Source: Hymenobacter citatus (GTDB lineage Bacteria > Bacteroidota > Bacteroidia > Cytophagales > Hymenobacteraceae). From it: a stretch of DNA of 64,000 bases. The translations under genes were made by a program, and so were the position numbers. The notes under the pieces were generated by a model. It saw only the letters and a list, made by a program, of their open reading frames with translations, ran no database searches and was not told the origin of the DNA. How positions within the stretch are numbered: position 1 is the stretch's first letter; every line of letters begins with the position of its first letter. Shown here in pieces: positions 1 through 8,518 of the stretch. The stretch is from NCBI RefSeq assembly GCF_014333615.1, contig NZ_JACSCY010000002.1, positions 434,001-498,000 on the forward strand, written 5' to 3'.

Positions 1-2656
1 AAGCGGCCATTTCGCTGGATACTATCACGTTGTCAATCACCGAGCTGTAGTCTACTGTCGAGCGTTGGCCGGCCACCGCCAGGGGTAGGGTAAGGGCTTG
101 GTAGTTAGCGGCATCGTTGAGGAATACGCTGTACGACGAAGCCGTAGTGGGTGTACCGGTAGCAATGGTGCGGTACAGGTCGTCGTTGTAGTCACCCAAA
201 ATCACCACGTTGGCCGTCGCATAATCAGCATCTAGCAGGGCTTTGAGGCCCGTGGCCCCGCCTACCCGGCGGTTGTACGACTCCAGCGAGCCGGCCGCAT
301 CGCTCTCATTAGCTTTGGCATGAATCACGATGAAGGTTACGGGCTTGGTCTGGCCGTTCATGGTCACGTTGGCCGTCATCAGGTAGGGGAAACGGCCCGA
401 GGCCCAGTAGTTGTACTGGTCGCAGGAAGTGCACTGCAAGGGGTTCGAGAAGGTAGGGTTGGCTACTACGCTGGTGCGGTACACAAAGGCCAGCTTCTGG
501 GCCGTGCCAAACGTGTTGCCGCTCACGTACTCCGATACCTTGTAACGGTAGCCGCCCGGCATCTGGCGCACCACGGTGCCCAGGCGCACGGTGTCCACAA
601 TTTCAGCCAGCGCAATTACGTCGGCATTCAGAGCAGAAAGGGTAGCCAGGGCGTTGGCTTGCTGCAAGTTGTCGTCGGCGGGGTTTTGGGCCGACGAGCC
701 AAACCACTCGATGTTCCAGTTCACTACGTCCAGCGTCACGGCGGGGTCTACGCTGTTGCCGTACAGCATCACTGTGCGGCTGTCGGCGCCGGTTGTGGCC
801 ACGCTCAGCGGAGTGCTGTAGCTGGCAGCGGCCTGAGCGGGCGCAAAGCGCACCGTGACGGTAGCCGTGTTGGCCTCTGCGGCGGTATAAGAAACGGTAT
901 TGCTGAAAGCGGTACCGTCCTTGGAAACCTGGAAAACCGGGCTTTGCGAAGTGATGGTAACCGGCCCCGTCAGGTTGCGGGCCGACAGGGCAAAGGTACG
1001 CGTGGCAGCAGTAGCGGCGCCTACCATCTGGTAGCCAAAGTCCAGGCGAGAGGTCGATGCCGATAGCAGCACCTGCGCGGGCGTGCTGGAGTTTTGCAGG
1101 CGGATATCGTCCAGCGTCCAGCGGGCGGCGGCGCTAGTGGTGCTGGTATACACAAAGGCCACGTGCACGTTGCTACCCTTGTAGGCCGAGAGGTCTACGT
1201 TGTCGGTCAGCATCCAGGCGTCAGCAGAGGCGAAGGGTACGGGTAGGGTCGTCCAGGTAACGCCGGCGGCGCTAGGCGAGCCAGTACCCGAGTAATTGGT
1301 AGAAACGCGTAGCGACAAGCCCGGGCCCGTGAAAGCCACTCGGCTCCAGAATGAAAACAACGGGTTCTGAAAGTTGCTCAGATCAAATGCTGGCGAGATA
1401 AACCAGTCTTCGTTTTCGCGGGCGCTACCGGAGTAGCCGTTGATCTGCACGCCATTGGGGGCCGAAGCCGTGCCCGAGGCGTCTGCGGCATTGTGGCCGA
1501 AAGTGGTGCAGCCCCAGGTTTGGTCGCCGGTTATGCTGAACTGCGTCCAGCCATCAAACGAGGTAGCGGAAGCTGGGCACTCATCGAATGCAAACAAATT
1601 GTTGTTTGGGTCGACGCCCGTGCCGCTTACCGCCACTGTTTTATCAGTGGCGCCGGCCGTGCTGTTGGTGATGGTACCCGATACAAAACCAGCCGCGGTT
1701 GGCACAAAGCGCACGTACACGGTTTGTGGCGTAGCTAACTCAGCCACAGTGTAGGTCAGAGTAGAGCCAAAGGTGCCGGTGGCAGTTTTAGAAACACTGA
1801 AACCTGCTGGCGCTGTAACCGTGGTGGCGTCCGTGAGGTTGGCGCCCGTGAGTGCGTAGCCGACTACAGTTGAGGTAGCTGCCAGATTAATACGGCCAAA
1901 TCCTATGCCGTTCGGCAACACGGTCAGGGTAGGCGCATCGGGTGCCGTAGCAGTCCAGGTCAGCGAGAAATCGTCGATGGCAGAGGACGCACGGGTATTG
2001 GACCCTGTAGTAGCACTTGGTGCTACAATCCGAATCCAGACAACGTCATTGATATTATCAAGCTGATTACCAAAATCAATAGAAACCGGGGTGCTGCTGA
2101 AGGTACTGTTGCCCGTTGTGAATGTAGCCGTTCCTGCCTGCGTGAATGTTGTGGGGGTAGCGCCCGTGGCATAGTCTACCCGCCAGGTGGTTGTGCGGGT
2201 AGAGCTGGCATCCAACGACTGCAACAAGAAGTTGAGTTTGAATCCAGTGCGGGCACTGGTATTGGCAAGCTGGAAAACAAAGGCCGGACCGGCATTTGCC
2301 GAGCCATCGGCAAACGAGCCCGTTTGCCGCACGCCTAGCGCCCGATTGGTGGAGGCATTTTGCGCTGTAGGGTCTGCCGCAGCAGTAAGGCCGGTGGCCG
2401 AAGCAAAGTTTTTGAAGGCTCCACTAGTGTTATTCCACTCCGTTGGAGTGGTGGTGAGCGTCGCCACGCTGCCTAGGGCATCGGCCTTAGCAGCTGTACG
2501 TACGCTAAAACCAGCGGGCAAACCAGTGCCAATCTGATCAAAGTTTTCTGTATATGAGCTGCCGCTTAGCGTTACCTGCGCCGCAGCGCTACCGATGCTG
2601 CAGAGCAACGCCAGGGCTGTTGCAGCGCTTCGCATCCTGAGTAAAAAGTGTTTCAT
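1..2656 (-). CDS. Secreted EEP-fold nuclease with repeated beta-sandwich domains (partial, 3' end outside window)
   Basis: An open frame runs from an ATG at 2656 to the window edge without a stop (885 codons visible). The N-terminus MKHFLLRMRSAATALALLCS followed by SAAAQ is a signal peptide. Residues about 30-235 and 360-530 look like beta-sandwich/jelly-roll modules, separated by two roughly 100-residue Ig-like repeats rich in Thr and Val. From about residue 640 there is an endonuclease/exonuclease/phosphatase (DNase I-like) domain: WNIEWFG with N648 and E650, a later HAKAN motif, and GDYNDD around 821-826. The final catalytic His motif would lie beyond the window. Family knowledge suggests an exported nuclease or phosphodiesterase, possibly sorted to the surface by a C-terminal domain that cannot be seen here. 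A good TAnnTTTG promoter lies upstream. Confidence 0.85.
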   Translation of the reverse strand, partial: MKHFLLRMRSAATALALLCSIGSAAAQVTLSGSSYTENFDQIGTGLPAGFSVRTAAKADALGSVATLTTTPTEWNNTSGAFKNFASATGLTAAADPTAQNASTNRALGVRQTGSFADGSANAGPAFVFQLANTSARTGFKLNFLLQSLDASSTRTTTWRVDYATGATPTTFTQAGTATFTTGNSTFSSTPVSIDFGNQLDNINDVVWIRIVAPSATTGSNTRASSAIDDFSLTWTATAPDAPTLTVLPNGIGFGRINLAATSTVVGYALTGANLTDATTVTAPAGFSVSKTATGTFGSTLTYTVAELATPQTVYVRFVPTAAGFVSGTITNSTAGATDKTVAVSGTGVDPNNNLFAFDECPASATSFDGWTQFSITGDQTWGCTTFGHNAADASGTASAPNGVQINGYSGSARENEDWFISPAFDLSNFQNPLFSFWSRVAFTGPGLSLRVSTNYSGTGSPSAAGVTWTTLPVPFASADAWMLTDNVDLSAYKGSNVHVAFVYTSTTSAAARWTLDDIRLQNSSTPAQVLLSASTSRLDFGYQMVGAATAATRTFALSARNLTGPVTITSQSPVFQVSKDGTAFSNTVSYTAAEANTATVTVRFAPAQAAASYSTPLSVATTGADSRTVMLYGNSVDPAVTLDVVNWNIEWFGSSAQNPADDNLQQANALATLSALNADVIALAEIVDTVRLGTVVRQMPGGYRYKVSEYVSGNTFGTAQKLAFVYRTSVVANPTFSNPLQCTSCDQYNYWASGRFPYLMTANVTMNGQTKPVTFIVIHAKANESDAAGSLESYNRRVGGATGLKALLDADYATANVVILGDYNDDLYRTIATGTPTTASSYSVFLNDAANYQALTLPLAVAGQRSTVDYSSVIDNVIVSSEMAA

Positions 2657-2688
2657 GAGAAAACGGTGTTGGTTGCAGAAAGGACACA

Positions 2689-2696
2689 CAAAGGTA
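2689..2696 (-). promoter_or_regulatory. Predicted Bacteroidota -7 element (TACCTTTG) for the secreted nuclease
   Basis: On the minus strand this reads TACCTTTG, an exact fit to the Bacteroidota -7 consensus TAnnTTTG, 33 bases before the nuclease start codon. No clear -33 TTTG was seen. Confidence 0.5.
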
Positions 2697-2799
2697 CCCG
2701 CAGTGGGTACGGTGCTATGTTAAGATAAGGTTATCAAATATAACGTTTCCTGAAAAGTATTATTCATTATTGATAACTAGTTGAGTATCAATAAACGTG

Positions 2800-2835
2800 A
2801 AAACGCCGCCCCTGTTCGGGAGCGGCGTTTTTTAT
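2800..2835 (-). terminator. Hairpin terminator of the amidoligase cluster
   Basis: AAAACGCCGC (2800-2809) pairs with GCGGCGTTTT (2822-2831), with T-rich flanks on both sides. It lies just after the stop of the 398-aa ATP-grasp-like gene (minus strand) and before the nuclease promoter region, so it most likely ends the cluster's transcript. Confidence 0.75.
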
Positions 2836-2857
2836 TATGGTGCGCTACGGCAAAAAG

Positions 2858-4054
2858 CTATTGTGCAAACAGACCTACTGTGCCGCCTACCCAATCCTTG
2901 TTCTTGTTGAAGTCGACGCCAATCATGGCGCCGCGGCTGAGGCGGGCCAGGTTGGTGAGCAGCACCGGGCGGGGCGCATTTTCGGGCCAGATATAAAGCA
3001 GGCGGATTTCACACTTCACCAGCTCACCATCGGCGGCCAGTACCACGGGCTCGTAGGCTACCTTGCGCTGCAAGAGGTAGTTGTGCTTGTCCTCGATGGC
3101 ATCCAACTCGGTGGGCGTCACGTTCAGCTTCACGCCGGCCCCGGCAAAGGAAAAAAGGGGCTTGAGCACGTAGTTGTCGAGGTCGGCGGGGTAGGCACTT
3201 AACTCATGCAAATAGTGGCTGGGCGGCACAAAGGGACTGTGCAGCAGCGGCAGGGTGTACTTGCTGATGCGAAAAAACCAGTTGGGGTGCCCTACCCAGG
3301 TCACATCCACATCCTCGTCGGTAAGGCGGAAGTCCAGCTTGAGATCGGGGTAGCGCAGCAGCTCGTCAAAAATCAGACGGTTATAAATGCGCTTGATGTC
3401 GATGCGGCAGCCGTCCTTTTCGTAGTACAGCTGCCGGCCGTCCTTGCGTACGTCGGTGATGCACACGGCCTCTACCCCCAGCTCGCGCTTGGTAAGGGCA
3501 AAGTCGATGCGGGTTTTCTGCTTGTCCGGAAACAGCTCCAGCAGCACCACATTTTCCGGGTTTTCATTGCCCACTAGCAGCTCCCGCAGTTTCGCCAGGT
3601 AGTCCGCCGAACTCAGCCCGCCAAACAAATGCGTTACTGAATCGGGTATCGGTAAAAACTTCCGAAACGTGTGGGCCAAATAGTCCTGAAAGACATAGAG
3701 CGACGGAAAGCCCTGCAACTCAATAAGCTGGGGCTCCAGTTCGCCTTGCGCATCGCGGCACACAGCAAAGTCGATAGCCAGAAATTGGGTGTGGGCGTCT
3801 TCGTGAGGTACGCGCTGGGCCGGCGGTACGGCCGCCTCGGTGCGCTCCTTGAAATCGGGCGCCACCAGCGCATCAATGATATCCTCGCCCGCCTGCAACA
3901 GCTTGTCGCGCAGCACAGCCGGTACGAAAATCGGCGTTTCCGCCACCCGAAAATCCAACTGCCCCGGCAGTTCCTCATCCACGGAGTCAATCAGCTCCTG
4001 AAACCGTTGCGGTGTGAAAGCCGCGTTATACGTCTGGCGAAATTCCGGAATCAT
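2858..4054 (-). CDS. ATP-grasp-like (circularly permuted type?) ligase-like protein, 398 aa
   Basis: I recognise this as a conserved Bacteroidota protein rather than a named enzyme. The C-terminal third carries features of ATP-grasp nucleotide-binding folds: YVLKPLFSFAGAGV (candidate phosphate-binding Lys and Gly-rich loop), LLQRKVAYEP, an acidic strand CEIRLLYIWP, and VDFNKNKDWVGGT (candidate Mg-binding Asp/Asn). There is no signal peptide or membrane segment, so it should be cytoplasmic. It is the last gene of a minus-strand series with a class I amidotransferase, a GCS2-type ligase and a second ATP-grasp protein, which supports a role in forming or trimming amide bonds. The substrate is unknown. 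A 44-bp-arm inverted repeat separates it from the amidotransferase gene. The ATP-grasp assignment is inference. Confidence 0.6.
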   Translation of the reverse strand: MIPEFRQTYNAAFTPQRFQELIDSVDEELPGQLDFRVAETPIFVPAVLRDKLLQAGEDIIDALVAPDFKERTEAAVPPAQRVPHEDAHTQFLAIDFAVCRDAQGELEPQLIELQGFPSLYVFQDYLAHTFRKFLPIPDSVTHLFGGLSSADYLAKLRELLVGNENPENVVLLELFPDKQKTRIDFALTKRELGVEAVCITDVRKDGRQLYYEKDGCRIDIKRIYNRLIFDELLRYPDLKLDFRLTDEDVDVTWVGHPNWFFRISKYTLPLLHSPFVPPSHYLHELSAYPADLDNYVLKPLFSFAGAGVKLNVTPTELDAIEDKHNYLLQRKVAYEPVVLAADGELVKCEIRLLYIWPENAPRPVLLTNLARLSRGAMIGVDFNKNKDWVGGTVGLFAQ

Positions 4055-4091
4055 GCTGGGAGATGGGGTGAGGGTAAGGTAGGGACTATTA

Positions 4092-4193
4092 GAACGTCAT
4101 GCTGAGCTTGTCGAAGCATCTCTACCGTGAGTAATCTCAATCGTTAAAAATTACTCACGGTAGAGATGCTTCGACAAGCTCAGCATGACGTTC
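4092..4193. repeat. Intergenic inverted repeat, family A copy 1
   Basis: Perfect 44-bp arms (4092-4135 and 4150-4193) with a 14-base loop. The outer arm contains GTCATGCTGAGCTTGTCGAA, which recurs in the other family A copies. It sits between two co-directional genes. Confidence 0.9.
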
Positions 4194-4199
4194 CTGTAT

Positions 4200-5033
4200 T
4201 TATAATGTAACCGGCTGATCAAAAGTCGTTAGCGCTGCTGCCGACTGCCGCAGGAAGGCCGGTACCAGAATGCGCTCCGTCAGCTCGATGGCGTCGGGGT
4301 CTTGGAGTAGGCGCACCATGTCGTCGTATTTTTGCTGGCCGTGGGTATCAATCACCTGCTGGCGGCGCTCGGTGGTCAGCATGTAGTGCAGCATACCTTC
4401 ACTGTCGGCCTCGGGGTGAAACTGCGTACCCACCATCTCCGGTGTGAAGCGCAGCGCCATAATAGCGCGGTCAAAGGGCAGGTGGGGGCGGTCTTTCTCC
4501 AGAGCCAGCACCTGCACGCCCAACTGCTGCAAATGCGCTTCATCGGGGTTCGTCACCTGAAAATCGCGCGAGTCGACGGCCATAAACGGATTAGGCAATA
4601 GGCCCAGCAACGGGTCTTGCTGGCCGGCCTCGGTCATGTGCATCGGGAAGATGCCGAAGGAAGTAGACTTGCGGGCGCTCAGCTCGCCTACCTGCAAGTG
4701 GCGGCTCACCAGCTGGAAGGAATGGCAAATCAGCAGCACGTATTTCTTTTGCTCATGCTCACGGTTCCAGGCCAGCAGCTGGTCGATGAGCGCGAAGTAA
4801 GGCGTCTCCCAGGCTTCGTCGGAGGGTAGGGGCGAGCCGGGCCCGCCCGATGAAATGTAGATATCGTAGTCGAGGCCTGGCACCGCCATCTCGGCGCGCA
4901 CGTTGAACACGTCGTAGCTAACGGGCACCGATACGTCGGCCTGCAACTGGTGCAGGATTTTCAGAATACAGCGCATTCCCTGGTTCGGGAAATTGTTGTA
5001 CATATCCAGAACGGCAATTTTCAATGATTTCAT
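4200..5033 (-). CDS. Class I glutamine amidotransferase-like protein (GATase1 fold), 277 aa
   Basis: The triad is visible: nucleophile Cys103 in VLLICHSFQ, and His206/Glu208 in GTQFHPEAD, the standard arrangement of class I glutamine amidotransferases. An oxyanion-type glycine stretch SSGGPGSPLP lies at 61-70. The start was placed at the ATG at 5033 (MKSLKIAVLDMYNN), because the 30 upstream codons are proline/serine-rich and unlike the family. The enzyme is a stand-alone domain: it could deliver ammonia from glutamine to a partner, or act as a gamma-glutamyl hydrolase. Its neighbours on both sides are ligase-type genes, so a role in the same pathway is likely. The substrate is not known. Confidence 0.8.
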   Translation of the reverse strand: MKSLKIAVLDMYNNFPNQGMRCILKILHQLQADVSVPVSYDVFNVRAEMAVPGLDYDIYISSGGPGSPLPSDEAWETPYFALIDQLLAWNREHEQKKYVLLICHSFQLVSRHLQVGELSARKSTSFGIFPMHMTEAGQQDPLLGLLPNPFMAVDSRDFQVTNPDEAHLQQLGVQVLALEKDRPHLPFDRAIMALRFTPEMVGTQFHPEADSEGMLHYMLTTERRQQVIDTHGQQKYDDMVRLLQDPDAIELTERILVPAFLRQSAAALTTFDQPVTL

Positions 5034-5147
5034 GCGGTAGCAACTGCCCAGCTGGGGGCTGGGGATAATGGCAAAAAAGCAGAGCGACAGCAAAGATGTG
5101 GCCGAACCTGCCTCAGGTTCCAACGTGGAAGCCTGACAGGTAGAACA

Positions 5148-6251
5148 TTACAACCCGTGAGAGGTTTCCTGCACAATGAAATCAACAACTTTCTTCAGGT
5201 CGCCGGTTTCACGGAATACCTTCAGTTGACGGTCGGCGCCGGTGCCCATTTCCATCATTTTGTGGATGTATTCCACCTCGTGGCGGCTGCCCAGCTCGTC
5301 GAGCACGTCGTCTACAAAGTCCAACAATTCCTGAATCAGGTTGCGGGTAGGGAGTTCTTCCTGCTTGCCAAAATCGATGAGCTTGCCGTCGAGGCCATAG
5401 CGGGCGGCGCGCCACTTGTTTTCGTTGATGAGGGCCTTACGGTACTGCCGGAAGGTCAGGTTGCTGATCATCAGCTTATACACCTTGGCCACCAGCGCCT
5501 GCATGAGTGCAGCCATGGCCACGGCTTCGTCCACGCGCAGCATCATGTCGCACACGCGGTATTCAATGGTGTTGAAGAATGGGTGCAGGCGCAAGTCCCA
5601 CCAAATCTTCTTGCCGTTATCAATACAGCCCGTTTTGATGAGTAGATTGATGTAGGCGTCGTATTCGCTGGCGCTGCCGAAGTGCTCGGGAATGCCCGTA
5701 CGTGGAAACCGTTCGAACACCTTGGTCCTGAAAGACTTGTAGCCCGTTTCGCGGCCTTCCCAGAAGGGCGAGTTGGTGCTCAGCGCAAAGATGTGGGGTA
5801 AGAAATAGCGCAGGGCATTCATCATGTACACGCCCAGCTCGCGGGTTTCGACGCCCACGTGCACGTGCATCCCGAAAACCAGGTTGGAGCGGGCGGCCTC
5901 CTGCAATTCCTCCACAATCTTGTCGTAGCGCGCATCTACTGTGATGGGCTGGTCCTGCCACCGCGAAAACGGGTGCGTGCCCGCCGCCGCAATTTTCAGC
6001 CCTACCCGGTCGGCCAGCTCAATCACTTGGCGGCGCAGGTGCGTTACCTGGTGGCGGGCCTCCTCGATGTTGTTGCACACCGTGGTGCCCACCTCCACCA
6101 CCGACTGGTGCATCTCGGCCTTCACCTGCTCCTGCAAAATCATCTTGCCCCCCTCCACAATCTGCGACATGTGGGAGCGAAGGTCGCGCGTTTCCGGATC
6201 AATTGTCTGAAACTCTTCTTCTATTCCGAGGGTGAAAGTTGGCAGGCCCAT
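5148..6251 (-). CDS. Carboxylate-amine ligase, glutamate-cysteine ligase family 2 (YbdK-like)
   Basis: This is a 367-aa protein, the usual length for the family. Typical strings are TLGIEEEFQTIDPETRDL at the N-terminus (metal and nucleotide-binding acidic residues), GTHPFSRWQDQPIT, HVHVGV, and FFNTIEYRVCDMM. GCS2-family enzymes use ATP to join a carboxylate to an amine; E. coli YbdK has weak gamma-glutamylcysteine synthetase activity. Here the gene lies between a RimK-like ATP-grasp gene (upstream) and a class I amidotransferase gene (downstream), a setting that suggests synthesis of a peptide-like metabolite or tag rather than glutathione. No glutathione synthetase of classical type is evident in the window. 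Confidence 0.85.
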   Translation of the reverse strand: MGLPTFTLGIEEEFQTIDPETRDLRSHMSQIVEGGKMILQEQVKAEMHQSVVEVGTTVCNNIEEARHQVTHLRRQVIELADRVGLKIAAAGTHPFSRWQDQPITVDARYDKIVEELQEAARSNLVFGMHVHVGVETRELGVYMMNALRYFLPHIFALSTNSPFWEGRETGYKSFRTKVFERFPRTGIPEHFGSASEYDAYINLLIKTGCIDNGKKIWWDLRLHPFFNTIEYRVCDMMLRVDEAVAMAALMQALVAKVYKLMISNLTFRQYRKALINENKWRAARYGLDGKLIDFGKQEELPTRNLIQELLDFVDDVLDELGSRHEVEYIHKMMEMGTGADRQLKVFRETGDLKKVVDFIVQETSHGL

Positions 6252-6319
6252 GATAGTAACAATGTAGAAATGAACGAATAATAGGGCGTTTGGGGTAGGT
6301 TTTTTAGAAGCTAGAACAA

Positions 6320-6484
6320 ACTCCCCTCCTTTTTTAAGGAGGGGTGCCCGTAGGGCGGGGTGGTAAAGTCGTTGAACGATACTAGAGCTAGAAACTTAAA
6401 AATTAGAAAATCTAAATTCTAGCTGTCGTCCTAGCGGTTTTACCACCCCGGCCTCCGGCCACCCCTCCTTAAAAAAGGAGGGGA
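6320..6484. repeat. Intergenic inverted repeat, family B copy 1 (diverged)
   Basis: CTCCCCTCCTTTTTTAAGGA (from 6321) is mirrored at 6470-6484, and GGGGTGGTAAA (6357-6367) by TTTACCACCCC (6439-6449). AT-rich sequence with CTAGAGCTAGAAA-type motifs fills the centre. It is related to the copies at 50108 and 58318 through the CTCCCCTCCT...GGAGGGG and GGGGTGGT modules. Confidence 0.8.
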
Positions 6485-6505
6485 ACTAGCCTTAATCTCT
6501 AGCTC

Positions 6506-7507
6506 TTAATCTTCTTTTTTAGCTGCTACCTTTTTCGGCGCAGCCGGCTTCTTAGCGGGAGCCGCAGCCGTAGGATGCACAAACGTGCCCCAGGTAAGAT
6601 TGTCTTTACCAGGCTTCTGCGTCTGAGCGCGCTTAATAGCCATGTTGGCTGCCGCTTCCACTACCCACTCAAAGTTTTCCTGCCCCACAGAATGAATGTC
6701 AGCATCGGGAGCGGGGTTGCCGAAGTCGATAGCCAGCGGAATACCGTCGCGCACGGCAAACTCTACGGTGTTGAAGTCGTAGCCGAGGCCCTGGTTGAGC
6801 TTCAGTACGTAGTCCTTCATCGTGGCTAGCAGCTTTTTACCGGCGGCACCCGTCGTTTTCATCTCGGTAGCGTAGCGCTGGTGAAACTCGTTGCGGGGCT
6901 CATAGGGCATAATGCGCACGTCCTTGCCGCCGATGCAGTAGCAGCGGAAATAGTCGGTAAACTCCACGGCTTCCTGGAGCAGCATTACCAGCTGGCCGGT
7001 TTCGTTGTAGGCGCTGAAAAACTGCTCGGGGTTGTCGAGCTTATACACGTTTTTCCAGCCGCCGCCCGAGTGCGGCTTCATAAATACGGGCCAGCCCAGC
7101 TTCTCGAAAGCGGCGTCCCAGTCCGTCATTTTCAGGTTGCGGAACGACTGGTCCGAGGTATCGTCGGGGCGGTTTTTGGAGGGTAGGAGCAGGGTTTTGG
7201 GCACTGGCACGCCCAACTGCACAGCCAAGGCATTGTTGAAGAATTTCTCATCAGCCGACCACCAGAAGGGGTTATTGATAACGGCCGTGCCGCCCAGCGC
7301 GGCATTTTTGAGGTAGGCGCGGTAGAAAGGCACGTCCTGCGAAATCCGGTCGATAATCACCGCGTAATCGGTCGGAACGCTCTGCTCTACCAGGCCAATT
7401 TGCACAAACTCGGCCTGTATGCCGCTGGGTGCTTTCTCATTTACACGGTCGACGAATGCCTGGGGAAAGCTGTTTTCCCGGCCGAAGAGGATGCCAATTT
7501 TTTTCAT
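6506..7507 (-). CDS. RimK-like ATP-grasp ligase with basic C-terminal tail, 333 aa
   Basis: An ATP-grasp fold is visible: the pre-ATP region 1-110 contains INNPFWWSADEKFFNNALA, then PVFMKPHSGGGWKNVY (about 154-170; phosphate-binding Lys and Gly loop), LLQEAVEFTDYFRCYCIGG (hinge acidic residues), and TVEFAVRDGIPLAIDFGNP (metal-binding Glu/Asp/Asn). The last 25 residues are a Lys/Ala/Pro tail, probably disordered or nucleic-acid/polyanion binding. Such enzymes activate a carboxylate as acyl phosphate and join it to an amine. The gene follows an esterase and precedes a GCS2 ligase on the same strand. The substrate cannot be read from the sequence. Confidence 0.8.
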   Translation of the reverse strand: MKKIGILFGRENSFPQAFVDRVNEKAPSGIQAEFVQIGLVEQSVPTDYAVIIDRISQDVPFYRAYLKNAALGGTAVINNPFWWSADEKFFNNALAVQLGVPVPKTLLLPSKNRPDDTSDQSFRNLKMTDWDAAFEKLGWPVFMKPHSGGGWKNVYKLDNPEQFFSAYNETGQLVMLLQEAVEFTDYFRCYCIGGKDVRIMPYEPRNEFHQRYATEMKTTGAAGKKLLATMKDYVLKLNQGLGYDFNTVEFAVRDGIPLAIDFGNPAPDADIHSVGQENFEWVVEAAANMAIKRAQTQKPGKDNLTWGTFVHPTAAAPAKKPAAPKKVAAKKED

Positions 7508-7570
7508 AGTGTAGGGTCTTGGGGTCTTGGGATCTTAGGGTTTTGGTTGTGGGTAGGCTTGGGGCTATCA

Positions 7571-7667
7571 GAACGTCATTCCGAGCTTGTCGAGGAATCC
7601 CGCGTGCTGATGTGAAATACTATCTTTTGTCAGCACGCGAGATGCTTCGGCTGCGCTCAGCATGACG
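7571..7667. repeat. Intergenic inverted repeat, family A copy 2 (imperfect)
   Basis: The left arm, beginning GAACGTCATTCCGAGCTTGT, pairs with the right arm, beginning TCAGCACGCGAGATGCTTCG, with several mismatches. The loop holds ATACTATCTTTT, the reverse of the AAAGATAGTAT loop in copies 6 and 7. Confidence 0.8.
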
Positions 7668-7670
7668 GGC

Positions 7671-8381
7671 TTATGCCTCAATTTGCGCTAAATATTCCGG
7701 GAACATATCGCGCCACACGGGCCAGTCGTGGGTGCCGTAGGGGCGGATGTCGAGCCAATGCCGAATGCCCTTACGGTTCAGAATTTCCGACATTTCGATG
7801 TTACCCTGCTTGCAGAAATCATCTACGGCCGAACCCAGCACGATGCCCATCTGGTAGAAGTTATCGTCCTGCGCAGCGGGTATATAAGCCGGTGGGTTGT
7901 TGAAGTAGAGGTCGTCGTTGTGGTAGCCGCCCAAGAAGTTGCTGATGTCGAACTTAGCGCCCATCGAGAATAGATAGCTCACTTGGCTGGGGTGGCGAAA
8001 GGCGAAGTTGAGGGCGTGGTAGCCCCCGAAGCTGCACCCGGCCACTGCTACCTTGGGCACGCTGTTTTCGCGTTGTAGCATGGGCACCAGCTCCTGGGTC
8101 AGCATCTGGTCGTAGCGGTTGTGGTTGTGCAGGCGCTCCTGGGGCGAAAGGTGCTGGCCGTACCAGCTGTAGCCATCCACGCTATCCACGCAGTAGAGGC
8201 GGATGCGGCCTTGCTCAATCAGGGGGCGGGCGGCGTCCACCAACCCAAAATCCTTGGCCTGGTAGTAGCGGCCGCCGGAGGTAGGAAACACAATCACGGG
8301 GTGCCCATGCTCGCCAAAGACCAGCATTTCAACGTCGTGACCAAGGGCGGGAGAGTAGAAGGGGCGGTAGGTTTCCTGCAC
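7671..8381 (-). CDS. Esterase of the alpha/beta hydrolase fold (EstD/Fes-like), 236 aa
   Basis: The nucleophile elbow GCSFGG has Ser117. The catalytic His is probably in RPYGTHDWPVW near the C-terminus, and the acid is likely in the segment before it. There is no signal peptide, so the protein should act in the cytoplasm. It is the first gene of the minus-strand cluster with two ATP-grasp-like proteins, a GCS2 ligase and an amidotransferase. In that context it may cleave an ester or deblock an intermediate. The divergent gene at 8519 encodes a second esterase of the same broad superfamily, so two hydrolases flank the shared promoter region. Confidence 0.8.
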   Translation of the reverse strand: MQETYRPFYSPALGHDVEMLVFGEHGHPVIVFPTSGGRYYQAKDFGLVDAARPLIEQGRIRLYCVDSVDGYSWYGQHLSPQERLHNHNRYDQMLTQELVPMLQRENSVPKVAVAGCSFGGYHALNFAFRHPSQVSYLFSMGAKFDISNFLGGYHNDDLYFNNPPAYIPAAQDDNFYQMGIVLGSAVDDFCKQGNIEMSEILNRKGIRHWLDIRPYGTHDWPVWRDMFPEYLAQIEA

Positions 8382-8474
8382 GGTAAGAGGAAGTTATGGG
8401 ACGAAGAATGCGGTAGAATTCAACTATAAACTTTCATTTCTCCGGGTAATCTACGGCATGGAAGCGGAATAAAG

Positions 8475-8482
8475 TACCTTGC
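8475..8482 (+). promoter_or_regulatory. Possible -7 element (TACCTTGC) for the esterase-DinB gene
   Basis: TACCTTGC resembles TAnnTTTG with one mismatch and lies 36 bases before the ATG at 8519, in the 137-base divergent gap shared with the esterase gene. No convincing -33 box was seen. Confidence 0.3.
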
Positions 8483-8518
8483 GGTCTTAAAATCGTTCGT
8501 GAAGCTATTCCCCGGCGA

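Noticed and set aside
320..1066. Plus-strand ORF of 248 codons opposite the secreted nuclease
   Set aside because: The minus strand encodes a continuous protein with a signal peptide and nuclease motifs; the plus frame is Gly/Arg/His-rich without a domain.
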